From Echria macrotheca (taxonomy: Eukaryota > Ascomycota > Sordariomycetes > Sordariales > Schizotheciaceae), in contig MU839829.1 in the NCBI GenBank assembly GCA_030411725.1, positions 1,054,001 through 1,118,000 of the forward strand: a stretch of DNA of 64,000 nt, written 5' to 3'. The translations under genes were made by a program, and so were the position numbers. How positions within the stretch are numbered: the stretch's first letter is position 1; each line of letters opens with the position of its first letter. The notes below the pieces were generated by a model that had not been told where the DNA came from, ran no database searches, and saw only the letters and a list, made by a program, of their open reading frames with translations. Below are positions 41,719-52,915 of this stretch, one piece after another.

Positions 41719-43589
41719 TTCAGGTTATGAAGCAGTAACGCAATTTAGAGATAGCGCTAATTCGGTCATGGGGTTGAACATGCGTGGAGGGAAAGCCCGA
41801 AAAAGAATGACTGAACAGGCAAAATTCTGGATATTAAACGGTGCCCAAATCACTTGTGGCGTGGAAATCGGCTGCATCAGGTAATAAGGTAGGTATGTAT
41901 CCTTACAGAAAGTTGGACCGAGCCTCTTCCTTCTGTGTGACTTGACCGCCACCAGTTTATTCCTCCAACTACACCTATGCCAATCCGAGAGAAACGTGGC
42001 CATATCTTATAGGTAGGCAGGAACCCTTTGTGAAAGGAGTACGTGATAAGCGTCGTCCACATACCAACAGTGTTTCCAGTATTCTATCCCGTATCGCTCG
42101 ATTGCACCTTGCTCTCTTTTGATCGCCAAGCAATACCTAGACAGACAGATCCTGGGGCCGTTAACGGAAAGAGATCCGGAAGGCCGGATTTCAAACTCCA
42201 GTACGGAGTAGTAAGTCGTCGTAGAGATTTCCACGATCTTCAAGCCTGACTCGCTCAGAGTAGGTAGCGACTTAGAATGCACCACCTGACAACTGTAAGC
42301 CAACACAGCCTTCCAGCCTGGCGCCATGTCCCCGACGGTAAATGTTGGTTGTCGTCGGCGCGCGTGTCGACATGCCTAAAGCATTCTGAGTTCGCGTGAT
42401 CTTGGTGCCGATTGCAATGGCTCGGGACCTTCGAGGAGTTCGTCCTTCATCCAGCCAGTATTTTACTGTGCGATGAATGCTTGCTTGAGAAGTCGGTGAG
42501 TTGTAGAAGGACGCGGTGGAAATAATGGAATAGGGGAAAGTGTGCAAGGAGCCGGGAAGGAGACAGTGAGGCAGTGCATTTCAAAGTTTCATAGTTTCCT
42601 AGTCTTCCAGGATGGCAGGCTTATTAACCTCGGGACAAACCCCCATCCTCCGTTTGGGAGACCTTCCAGTCAAGTCAATAGAGGAACGTGGCAGAAATAT
42701 GATGAAAAAGCTGTCGTGTTGTGTCCCTGAGGTGTTGTTTGCAGAACCGCCGTGTTTGTGTGACTTGGTCGACGCGAGCATCGTGCCGTACCTTCGTCAT
42801 AGGCGCTGTCATCAACACAGATAATGAAGAGAGGATAGTACCTACCTAGTTTACCAGCTGATCAGGGATTCAAGAGAAAATACGCCCAAAATAGCACGGA
42901 ATACTCAGTAGCACTGGGCGAACAGGCGTGCCGCTTCCCCATCCGTGCGTGCTAGAGGCAACTACGGGAAGGTGCAGTTTGACGACTTGCTCGTCTTACT
43001 TTGCTGCAGAGGCCTTGATTGGTACTGCATGACGTTCCAGATAACAACCAAGCTTCGTTGATTTCAGAACATCTGTCTTTGTACCGATTATTTTCATCCT
43101 AAGTTCGAGACCCGCGATATCAAGCCAGGGAGTCCCGGATCAGATGAGCAGGCAGTCTGGTTCGAAACATACCTACCTACCCACGTCGGTCCTTGCGGGG
43201 TTCTTTGATTCAAAGTCACGCAAAAGAGTAACACGGCTACCCGCTCACCTCACGGCAAGTTGGGCCGTGATTCGACTGTGGGCCGGTTCCTCTGTCACTG
43301 TCTGAGACAGAAGGACAGCACCCCAACCCACCGGCGAGGCACGTACCGTTCGTTGTTGTACCCACATTGCTCTCGACATTACCATTGTATCTTCCAGACC
43401 TTTCCCGTCACCGATCGCGCACACATCATCCGGCCTTTGGGGTTTCCCAAACGCCTCCTCGCTGCCCTTGCCGAACTCTCTCGTGTTCTCTCTCTCGCCC
43501 ACCCCCCCCCGCCAACGCGCGAGACACATATTTCGGCAACGCCAAAATTTCCCCAGGAACCAAAAAGAATCTTGTCACAAAATCCCAAC
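41719..43589. other. gene-poor spacer upstream of PAN-domain membrane protein
   Basis: 1.9 kb between divergent genes with no recognisable protein gene. Short TAGGTA/ACCTAC tracts occur near 41889, 42010, 42262, 42841 and 43170. The last 250 nt are C/T-rich and look like promoter and leader of the gene at 43590. Confidence 0.5.
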
Positions 43590-44706
43590 ATGTCTTCCTC
43601 CTCACAACCCGTCGAGCCTGGCGCTCAACAAGGTCCAAACCCATCTCACACCGCCGGTTCTTCTGGAAGCGGCGGCCAACCGACTGGAACCCGATATAAG
43701 GAATTCGGCCAGGGATACCAGTTCGCAGAGCGGATGGCCAACCCACCCCCGGAGTTCTTCGTCACCAACAGCACACCCGCAGAAGGCGCCGCCACCGCGT
43801 CAACTGGGACTGCCGCCGCTGCGGCGGGACCGGCGCCAGCAGACGCAAATGCCGTCGGAGCCGCTGATCCCGGCGGCGATGGGGCCGGTGGCAGCGATAT
43901 ACAGCTCCAGCGAATTAGCGGTTCCAAGGAGGACCTGCCGAACCAGGCGGCGGCGTGGACCCCCCCTCCCAGGCCCCCGTGGTACAAGAGGATCAGCAAG
44001 TTCTGGTGGACTGTGATCTCCGTGGTGCTCGGTATCCTCGGGGTGGTGTTGGCAATTCTTGGTGCCATGGGTTCCTTTACCGGACACGGGTTTGTCTCTC
44101 TCTCTCTCTCTCTCTCAACCGTTGTCGTTTCCCTCGAAAGCAACTGACGTTTCATTACAGATCATCCGACGACACGAACTCGCCGATGAGCAGTACCACC
44201 TCAACGACGAGTTCTTCGACGTCTTCCTCCTCCTCCTCGACTACCTCTTCTGCTCGTCCAACTTCAACGGTAGGTATATATATATATATACTTCGCCCCT
44301 TCCACCCTACTACTCTAGAAACCGGAAAAGGCTAATAAACAATCTCTGATAAAAATAATAGAACCTCCCAAAACAATGCGCCGACGAGTCCACCTACGTA
44401 AAGAACACGGTCTGGGCGGGCCTCTCGGTCGGCTACACGCCGGCCTTCGACCACGTCTCGGCCGCGGCCGACTGCTGCCAAATATGCTTCAACTCCCCCG
44501 GTTGCGCCGGCTGGCTGTACAACGGGACCACGCCCTACACACCCTGCACCAAGATCATGATCAACGCGGACGGAAACCCGAATCCCAGCAGGCCGGCCGA
44601 CGACGACTGTCCTGCCGGACACGTCGACGTTACCCACTTCAGCCGGGGCGACGGCGACTGCGTCGGCGGCCTCGGGCCGTGTAGCGACAAGGCGGCTACC
44701 AGTTAG
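43590..44706 (+). CDS. type II membrane protein with Ser/Thr stalk and PAN/Apple-like domain
   Basis: Model join(43590..44089,44161..44269,44362..44706), 317 aa. The cytoplasmic N-terminus (about 140 residues) is Ala/Gly/Pro-rich with PPPRPPWYKR just before one membrane helix (FWWTVISVVLGILGVVLAILGAMG). A Ser/Thr stalk follows (exon 2), then an extracellular Cys-rich domain in exon 3: QCADESTY, DCCQICFNSPGCAGWLYN, TPCTKI, DDDCPAGH, DCVGGLGPC. The DCCQxCxxxxGCxGW pattern is that of PAN/Apple domains, which bind protein or carbohydrate. Intron 1 (71 nt) contains a (TC)n tract and has donor GTTTGT; intron 2 (92 nt) starts GTAGGT and contains (TA)n. Function unknown. Confidence 0.75.
44095..44116. 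repeat. (TC)n microsatellite within intron 1
   Basis: About eleven TC units inside the first intron of the PAN-domain membrane protein gene. Confidence 0.9.
44275..44290. repeat. (TA)n microsatellite within intron 2
   Basis: About eight TA units directly downstream of the GTAGGT donor of the second intron. Confidence 0.9.
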
Positions 44707-45298
44707 GTACATCGGGATGTGCTTGTGGTATTCGAATGAGATGGCGTGTGTTGGAACGGGACAGCGTCGGGATTGGTGTACCTGGACCCACCGTACGGAG
44801 ATCCAAGGAGAGGTGATGTAGGGGTTGGTTCTTGAGTGGTCAACGGAACACGGAATACGGCGGGCTTGGCATTTGGCCCCTTTTGATGCAACAGCGGATT
44901 GCCTTGGTCTGGAGGTCAAAGCATGCTTTCTGGCATATATATGCTAGTACGCCTACTTCTCCAGATCACGGTCTGAATTTTGATACCAAGTATGACCTTG
45001 TCATACCAGCGATTCAGCGGATAGTCACCAGCATGACCTCGTAGGGGTATGATTTTGTATGTTTATAAGTCACAAAAGGACAGCACATAGAAGTACAAGC
45101 AATTCCCAAAGCCTTGTCTATCAGACCATTACCAACCTGCTCAGACTCCCCTTCCTAGTGATGAACGGCACAAAAAGCAATGCAAAACTCTAGCACTCCC
45201 TTTTGTATGCCCTGCTCCTGGATCTTCTGGACCCAGCACTGCCGTTTCATGACAACTCCTCCATCTTCCGGACCAACCACTGCACCGCCACTCGTCGT
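44707..45298. other. intergenic between convergent genes
   Basis: 3' regions of the PAN-domain gene (+) and the PDH E1 beta gene (-). Nothing else seen. Confidence 0.5.
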
Positions 45299-46553
45299 TT
45301 AGAGACCAAGCATCTTGGCGGCATAGTTCTCGATGGTGGACTCATTGGGGAAGCTCATCTCCTCGAGCTTCTGGGCGTACGGGGTAGGGACGTCGGCACC
45401 AGTGACACGCTGGGCAGGGGCATCTAGGTGGTCGAAAGCGTACTCCATCGTCAGGGCGAGGATCTCGGCAGCGACACCGTAGGCGGGGAAGCCGGACTCG
45501 ACGGCCAGAAGACGGTGGGTCTTCTTGACCGACTTGACGATCGTGTCGATATCCAGAGGCTTGATGCTCCGGAGGTTGATGACCTCCACCTCGATGCCGT
45601 ACTTCTTCTTGAGGTTCTCAGCCGCCACCATGGCCTGGCCGACGCAGCGCGACAAGCTGACCATGGTGAGGTCCTTGCCGACACGCTCAATCTTGGCCTT
45701 GCCGAAGGGGATGACAAAGTCGTCACGCTGGGCGGCCTCGGACATGGGGAACGATTGGCCGTACATCAGCTCGTTCTCGAGGAAGACGACGGGGTTGGGG
45801 TCACGGATGGCCGCCTTCAACAGACCCTTGGCGTCCTCGGCCGACCAAGGCGACACGACCTTGAGACCGGGGATGCTGCCATACCAGGCCGAGTAGTCTT
45901 GAGAGTGCTGGGCGGCGACGCCGGAAGCAAAACCGTTGGGGCCACGGAACGTGATGTTGCAGGGTTGGATGCCGCCCGACATGTAGAGCGTCTTGGCCGC
46001 CGAGTTGACGATTTGGTCAATGGCTTGCATGGCGAAGTTGAACGTCATGAATTCGCACTAGTGCATTGTGACGACGCGTTAGCACGTTCATCTCATGCCG
46101 GGTCATGGACCTGCTGGGAAGGGTTCCGCTCGGACAGAGGAGTGGTGGGTTTGCGGTGGATAAAGCTGTACTTACTACAGGGTGCAGTCCGCTCAGGGCA
46201 GCACCGACGGCGAGACCGCAGAATCCGCTCTCCGTGATTGGGGTGTCGATGACACGGTCGGGGCCGAAACGGTCGAGAAGCCCCTTGGTCACCTTGTATG
46301 CACCATTGTACTGAGCCACCTCTTCTCCCAGGATGAAAACCTTCTTGTTCGCTTCCAGCTCCTCGGCGAGCGCCTCGTTGAGGGCGTCACGGACTGTGTA
46401 CTCCTTGACCCCGGAGGACTCAGCATATGTGCGTTTTTGGAAGCCTGAGATGGCAGCAGGCTTGGAGAGGAACGGAGACACAGCAATAGGTCTGCTGGCC
46501 TGAGCTCGTGCAGAAGCAGCCAGCCGGCCTGCTGGTCGGAGGAAGCGCGACAT
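45299..46553 (-). CDS. pdb1: pyruvate dehydrogenase E1 component, beta subunit
   Basis: Model complement(join(45299..46057,46176..46553)), 378 aa; one 118-nt intron joins GLHPV to [22 protein letters not shown]. The N-terminus [22 protein letters not shown] is a mitochondrial presequence. The transketolase-like pyrimidine-binding domain begins [46 protein letters not shown] and continues with TPITESGF. The C-terminal domain has [13 protein letters not shown] and [14 protein letters not shown]. With E1 alpha it decarboxylates pyruvate to feed acetyl-CoA into the TCA cycle in the matrix. Length is normal. Longer upstream in-frame sequence is leader. Confidence 0.96.
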
Positions 46554-47471
46554 CGTCGGATAGAAAAGGTAGTCGAGGACGAGGACGGGGAGGAAATTGA
46601 GCGTTAAGGAATTGAGAGTCCGCTCAATTGACTTGCCAGGCCGCGAGAAACAGAGCGACGGCGATCGACGAGGTCGGTTGGCTGCGTGGTTTGATGGTGT
46701 TGGACAAGGAAGTGTCGACTTCAGAGGGAATTTTTTTGCCAGCAACAGAAAGCTTACAGCAGCAGCATTTTCGGACTTGGGACGTTGACCCCAACGAGCG
46801 ATCCGCGCTTGGACCAATCTGGCTTAGCGGCCCGCGAGCTCATCCATGTCCCGGCCTTCGCGCTCCACGCCGGGACCCGCGCTTCTCGGGCTTGAAGCTT
46901 TGCAACTTTGACAGGTCCACCAGCCATCAGATCAGTGGAGCTCTTCTGGAGCTTTACCAAAAGCAATGCGATTGTGGTTTCGACCGTCTTTACATATAGT
47001 CTGCTCTGCCCCAGTGAATCCTTCTCTCTACTTTATAACTCGAGACAACGGTGATTCGGCACAATTTAGCATTCTCGGGAGAAACCGTGGGGTCCGTTGG
47101 GGACCCGGACCGGCCGAGCTGTTCTGCTGATGAGCAGCAGCTGCCAATGTTTCTGATGTCGCATGCATTCACAGCTGAACCCCGAAGCTTAAGTCAGCTT
47201 GTCACGGCAAGGCCAATAATGTTTAACCAATGTAACCAATGCGTATATATACAGGAAGAGCCATCATATGGTTGCTGTCAGAACCTCAGGGCGGCAACCA
47301 GTCTTGGCTGGCGGCAATTAAATAGGTACGATATCGTAAAAATCCACGACGGGCCGACCTCCTCCCCATCATCACCCTCATTAGACCTTGATCATCCGTC
47401 CGTCTATGACCGTTGTATGCTGTACAAAGGAAAGCCTTTTCGAACCCCACATCCCATTTGCTCATTATCAA
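46554..47471. other. intergenic: PDH E1 beta promoter and erg6 3' region
   Basis: No gene recognised. Includes an imperfect hairpin-rich GC block near 46830-46890. Confidence 0.5.
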
Positions 47472-48782
47472 TCAGTTGGCGGGTTTCCGGCCAACCATCA
47501 GGTACATGGGAGTGAAAAGGTTCTTCTTGGCACCTGCAACGAGACCGTCCGCACCTCTCGCCAGAGCATCTGCCGTCTTCTTGGTTCCCGGAGGGGCCAG
47601 GCCGACGACCTCGAGGAGACCGGTGAAAGCGTGAACCATAGTACGCGCCACGTGCGTCATCCGGAAGACGGTGAAGAAGTCGAGGTAGCTCTGCATATAC
47701 TTCATCTCTCCAGCGATACCCCAGTACCATGGAATGCTGTCCGGTCGCGCGGCAAGATCCTCGTGGTGGAGGAGCTCGAAGCCAACCTCCTTCATGGCCG
47801 ACAGACCCTCAGAAACGGTCACCATGTTGGAGATGCCGTTGCCGACCTCGATAGCTAGACGGATGTCGCGGTGCTCCACATTGTTCTTGTCGTATTCGTC
47901 CGTCATGAGCCACTCATAGACGCCAAACACACCACCGGGCTTGAGAACGCGGTAAATCTCGCCATAAACACCGGCCAGCTTGGGAGCGTGGACAGTGGCC
48001 TCGATAGCGTAGACGGCGTCGAAAGAGTTGTCGGGGAAGGACATTTGCTACAGTTGTTAGCGATTGGTCGGCAGGCATCTTGGACGACGTCTTACCATGA
48101 AATCGCCCTTGACGAACTTGAGCTGGCCAGAGAGCCCGTCCCTTACGGCATAACGAGTAGCGCGGGCAATCTGGTAGTCGTTGTTGTTCAGGCCGGTAAT
48201 GTGGGCATCCGTGAACTTTGCGATTTCTCTCGCCGGCCCACCGACACCGCAGCCAACATCAAGGACCTTCATGCCGGGCTTGATGCCGATCTGCATCGCC
48301 AGGAAGTGTTCGTGACGGGCGATGGCCTGGTAGAAGGCCTCGCCGGGGGAATATCGACAGAAGTGGAAGCATTGGCCCCAACCATACTCGTACAGGTCCG
48401 TGGCAAGGTTGTAATAGCTGGGAAGAGCGCGTCAGTGACTCCTGCTTCAATGAGGGACATGGACTCCAAACTTACTGCTTTGTCAAGGTCGCGTACTCGG
48501 CGGTGCGGGCCTGTATAATTGTCCTCGTGGTCAGTGCGGTCAGAGGCGGTGGGGTCTGGTTGGCCCTACCTCGCGATCGGCATCCGTCTCGGCCTCAGCT
48601 GTCTTGTTGTCGAAGTGCTTGAAGTACTGGTCGACGGCCACCTTCTTCGCCTCCTTGTCCTTGGTCAGCATGGCAGCGAAGCCGCCCTGTGCCTCGACTG
48701 AGCTGCCATGCAGGGCCTTGCCGAACTCGGCATCGCGCTGGTGGTCCTCCTTCTCGAGCTTGATGTCTGTCTTGCCACCCAT
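47472..48782 (-). CDS. erg6: sterol 24-C-methyltransferase (ergosterol biosynthesis)
   Basis: Model complement(join(47472..48047,48096..48417,48476..48510,48570..48782)), 381 aa, with introns of 59, 58 and 48 nt. Exon 2 is only 35 nt. The spliced protein reads [24 protein letters not shown], then SAM motif [19 protein letters not shown] (from residue 134), [45 protein letters not shown], and the C-terminal sterol methyltransferase domain. It methylates zymosterol or lanosterol at C-24, at the ER or lipid droplets. Length and motif order are typical of Erg6. It shares a 0.7-kb divergent promoter with the slt11 homologue. Confidence 0.96.
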
Positions 48783-49476
48783 GGTTGCGTTTGTTGAATA
48801 CTGGTTAAACTATTGAGCTGCTGGTGGGTTGAACCTGGGGATTGCTGTTCTCTGAAGCGGCGCGGGGATGAGGGGCGGATGGATGAGGATATATAGAAAT
48901 GCGAAAGGGGAGAAAAAGTTTCGCAGGCCCCTAAAACAATTCTGGACGACGACGCTGCACGGGAATTGCACAAGCTTGACAAGGGGGAAGAGGAGACCGG
49001 AGCCAGGGTGCGAACTAACGCAATTGACCAGTGAAATCAAGGCTAAACGTTATCGCCAATCTCCCTGGCCCACTCTCAGCCGACGGCGAGTTCCATCTTC
49101 CTAATCTCGGAAGCGTGTTCGTTTTTGCCCAAAAGTTTGGCATGCAGGAACACTTGCTCGGCACCAGGGCCAGACCAACGCGAACTCGAAGACGCATCGA
49201 GTGCGGCAGGCGGTGAAGCTTTTGCCGATCCGAATACGAGCAGCAGCCGAACAGTTAAGCGCAGGGGCCACACGTGCGCTCAATCAGCTGAGAAGCTTTG
49301 CTTGCATGTGCTGTGGCGAGTGCTCTGCCAAGATTTATCAGCACCGCCAACCACCAGCCACTTCAGAATCCATCGAGCCTCCAACTTCAGGCGCAAACAA
49401 TTCCACCCCGCCAAAACGTCGATCTTGGGTACGAACAGCAGCGCAAAACTCAAGAGTACGACTACCGCCAGCGACC
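48783..49476. promoter_or_regulatory. divergent promoter region between erg6 and slt11 homologue
   Basis: The 694 nt hold both leaders. I see no clear TATA box and no site I can name. The in-frame extension of the slt11 frame to 49201 is treated as leader. Confidence 0.45.
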
Positions 49477-50625
49477 ATGCCGCCACAAATCAAGCAAGAC
49501 CTCAACCGGTCCGGCTGGGAATCGACCGACTTCCCGTCGGTCTGCGAGAACTGTCTGCCCGAGAACCCCTACGTCAAGATGCTCAAGGAAGACTACGGCG
49601 CCGAGTGCAAGCTCTGTACGCGACCGTTTACCGTTTTCAGCTGGGCTGCCGACCGGTCACACGGCCGCAAGAAGCGCACAAACATCTGCCTCACATGCGC
49701 CCGCCTCAAGAACGCCTGCCAGTGCTGCATCATGGATCTCCAGTTTGGCCTGCCCATCATCATCCGTGACAAGGCCCTCGAGCTTGTGTCGCAAGGCCCA
49801 CAGAGCGAGATCAACCGCGAATATTTCGCCCAGAACAACGAGCGCGCTATCGAAGAGGGGCGAATCGGCACGGAGCAATACGAGAAGACGGACGAGAAGG
49901 CACGCGAGCTCCTACGCAGGCTGGCGCAGAGCAAACCATACTTCAGAAAAGGGAGAGAGTTGGACCAAGACGGCAACCCGGTCGCGAGCGGACCATCTAG
50001 CGCCGGAAGCTCGACCGGCGGAAACCCTGCGGTGGGTGCTGGCATCGGCGGGCCAGGTCCGATCCGGTCGCGAGATTCAAGAGCGGCGGCGGCGGTAGGC
50101 GCAAGGCCCGGCCGAAAAGCACCTATGGGCGCCAGTGCTCCTCCCCCGGGGCCAAAGGACTATCTCCCACCGGCTGACCGGAGCATCATGTCTTTGTTCG
50201 TCACCGGTGTCGAGGACGACCTTCCCGAGTACAAGATTCGCGACTTCTTCAAGACTTTCGGCAAGATAAAGTCTCTGGTGGTATCGCACATGTCGCATTG
50301 TGCCTTTGTCAACTACGAGTCACGCGAGGCTGCCGAAAATGCTGCGGCCGAGTGCAAAGGCCGGGCCGTCATCGCCGGCTGCCCACTACGCGTCAGGTGG
50401 AGTGTCCCGAAGGCGATTGGCACGATGGAAAAGGAAGAACGGACGGAGATGCTCAAGGATGGGCGCTCGGCTTTTCCAGAGGCCAGGAGGCGCGGACAGA
50501 AGGCTATCGAGGGAGCGAGCGCTCAAGGCGGTGAAGGGACCAAACCGGATGACATATCAGGTCTCGCTATTGCGGCGCCCCCGGGGGCCGAAGATGTACA
50601 GTATGCCAGCTTGGCTGGTAACTGA
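49477..50625 (+). CDS. slt11: pre-mRNA splicing factor Slt11/Cwf5/RBM22 homologue
   Basis: 382 aa, no intron. The N-terminal zinc-binding region has the order CENCLPENPYVKMLKEDYG, CKLCTRPFTVFSW, then TCARLKNACQCCIMDLQFGLPI, as in Ecm2/Slt11 and RBM22. A variable Gly/Pro/Ala-rich linker follows, then an RRM from about residue 237 to 312 (SLFVTGVEDDLPEYKIRDFFKTFGKIKSLVV, then CAFVNYESREAAENAA). The C-terminal tail is Ala/Gly-rich. The protein contacts U6 snRNA and intron RNA in the NTC-related part of the activated spliceosome. ATG 49477 was chosen because homologues start with this short MPPQIKQDLNRSGWE; the frame upstream is non-homologous. Confidence 0.94.
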   Translation: MPPQIKQDLNRSGWESTDFPSVCENCLPENPYVKMLKEDYGAECKLCTRPFTVFSWAADRSHGRKKRTNICLTCARLKNACQCCIMDLQFGLPIIIRDKALELVSQGPQSEINREYFAQNNERAIEEGRIGTEQYEKTDEKARELLRRLAQSKPYFRKGRELDQDGNPVASGPSSAGSSTGGNPAVGAGIGGPGPIRSRDSRAAAAVGARPGRKAPMGASAPPPGPKDYLPPADRSIMSLFVTGVEDDLPEYKIRDFFKTFGKIKSLVVSHMSHCAFVNYESREAAENAAAECKGRAVIAGCPLRVRWSVPKAIGTMEKEERTEMLKDGRSAFPEARRRGQKAIEGASAQGGEGTKPDDISGLAIAAPPGAEDVQYASLAGN

Positions 50626-51524
50626 GGATGTTTCTCTTGGGCATGGCGTTGGTGGTATGCATTGAACTTGGCTTGTATTGGGACACGGGACCTCGCTCCT
50701 CGGCATCATTGGGCGTTACATTGAGGGTATCATAGACAGATATCATACAGGGTGCGGCGACATTCTCGTTGCCAGTTGAATGGATATTGTACAGCTGGAT
50801 GGTATCACAAGTCTGAGCACTTCTTGCCGTCGATCTTGACCGTCTTGTTCCCAATTTTTACCGTATCGTTGTCGCCACGCTCGATATCCTTGTGTATTCG
50901 GAGTTCTGTGCCCAACTTGTGAGTAAGCTGTCTAGAAAGATGTTTTACCGCCTACCATATGCGCCGCTCCCATTCTTTTTCCCCTGGACGAGATTTGTTC
51001 GTAGAAAGCTCGCAACCTCCTCGGCATGCTGAATTGCTGGTTGCACTTGGGGATCTGACGCCGGCAGGGCTGCATTGTCTCGAAAGCCTTGCCGGATCTG
51101 CTGGCGCGCGGCATCCAGGACTCGAACGTCTCCTACATGATTTGGTCAGACCGAACACCCGACTACTTCTGCACGGACGAGTGGATGTTGCGTACCTTCG
51201 AATGCGATCCGCGCAGCACGCATAAGATGTCTGTATGCTTGGAGCGCCATGTTTGCAGTCAACTAGGCAAAGAAATCGGCGCAGTTGGTGACCTGAAGCT
51301 ATCGGTTCAACATCTGTCGCAAAGTGTTGCTAGACCCAAGAAATTGACCCGAGCGGCCGGCCGGCATCCTGGGTGGTCCCACATCATAATTGGTCGAGCA
51401 TTTATTTGTGGGGCGCCATCGTTGAGAAAAAAAACCCAGGCGGAACTGCACAAAGCTGCCCCTCCAAAATCTCTTCGCCGTTCGCTGACTTTTTCACCAC
51501 ACTTCAGCGACCGATCGAGCAACA
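50626..51524. other. intergenic: slt11 3' region and zuotin promoter
   Basis: No gene recognised. Open frames here show no motif. Confidence 0.5.
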
Positions 51525-52915
51525 ATGGTTGTGACCGCTGTTACTCTTCCCCTGCCCGCCCTTCCCGAGGGCTGGGCGGCCGAAAAGGATTTCAAGCCGG
51601 TTAGCAAGATCACACAGGAGCGCGCGACGCAGCGAACAATCGAGCCTGTCGGCCCTCACTTCCTCGCTCACGCCCGTCGTGCCCGCCACAAGCGCACATT
51701 CTCCGAGGATGACAGGATACAAGCCCAGGAGCGCGCCAAGAAGGTCGAGGACGACAATGACAGCGAGATTAGCGAGCCCGAGGACCCTATGATGCTGCAG
51801 CGCGACGCCAAGGACTGGAAGGTTTGTGGTCCCCTGTATTCTTGTCTGGCCTTTGCTGACAGTTGATGTAGTCGCAAGACCACTACAAGGTTCTTGGTCT
51901 GTCTCGGTACCGCTACAAGGCCACCGAGGAGCAGATCAAGCGTGCCCACCGTAAGAAGGTTCTGAAGCACCACCCCGACAAGAAGGCTGCTGCTGGCCGT
52001 GCCGACGACGACAACTTTTTCAAGTGCATCCAAAAGGCCACCGAGGTCCTTCTCGACCCGACCAAGCGACGCCAGTTCGACTCGGTGGACGAGGAGGCCG
52101 ACGTCGAGCCGCCCACCAAGAAGCAGCTCGCCAAGGGGAACTACTACAAGCTATGGGGCAACGTTTTCAAGTCGGAGGCCCGCTTCAGCAAGAACCACCC
52201 TGTGCCGCAGCTCGGCGATGAGAAGTCGACAAGAGAGGAAGTTGAGAACTTTTACAACTTTTGGTACAACTTCGACAGCTGGCGTTCGTTTGAGTATCTC
52301 GACGAGGATGTTCCCGATGACAACGAGAACCGTGATCAGAAGCGCCACATGGAGCGCAAGAATGCCAACGCCCGCAAGAAGAAGAAGGCTGAGGACAACG
52401 CGCGTCTCCGCAAGCTGCTCGACGACTGCTCTACCGGCGATGAGCGAATCAAGCGATTCAGACAGGAGGCCAACGCGGCCAAGAACAAGAAGCGTCTCGA
52501 GAAGGAAGCGGCTGAGAAGAAGGCGGCCGAGGAGGCCAAGGCCAAGAAGGAAGCCGAGGAGAAGGCTGCCAAGGAGGCTGAGGAGAAGGCCAAGGCCGAG
52601 CGCGAGTCGAGCAAGAAGGCCAAGGAGGCTGCCAAGAATGCCGTCAAGAAGAACAAGCGTGTTCTCCGTGGCTCAGTCAAGGACGCGAACTATTTCGTTT
52701 CTGGGGACGCCTCGCCCGCTGTTATTGATGCCGTGCTTGGCGATGTCGAGCTTGTTCAGTCCAAGATTGACCCTGATGAGATCGCGGCACTTGCCGGCAA
52801 GCTGAACAACCTGAAGGTTGCCGACGAGATTAAGAGTGTTTGGCAGGAGGAGGTCAAGCGTCTGGTTGGGGCTGGCAAGGTGAAGGAGTCGGAGATTAAA
52901 GCGCTGGGGGCTTGA
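51525..52915 (+). CDS. zuo1: zuotin, ribosome-associated J-domain chaperone
   Basis: Model join(51525..51821,51872..52915), 446 aa; a 50-nt intron (GTTTGT...GTAG) joins AKDWK to SQDHYKVLGLSRYR. The J-domain spans about 101-165 with HPD at 133-135. The zuotin homology domain has YYKLWGNVFKSEARFSKNHPVPQLGD and NFYNFWYNFDSWRSFEYLDED. A very long Lys/Ala/Glu-rich charged helix (about 270-375) follows and is thought to reach along the ribosome. The C-terminal region (VLRGSVKDANYF onward) matches the four-helix bundle. Zuo1 with Ssz1 forms RAC, which stimulates Ssb on nascent chains in the cytosol. Confidence 0.96.

Noticed and set aside
46554..46817. Upstream in-frame extension of PDH E1 beta
   Set aside because: The presequence starting at ATG 46553 is complete and typical; the extra residues look like translated leader.
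49201..49476. In-frame N-terminal extension of the slt11 homologue
   Set aside because: The added residues are low in similarity to any expected N-terminus, while the protein from ATG 49477 starts exactly as in homologues. The segment is leader.
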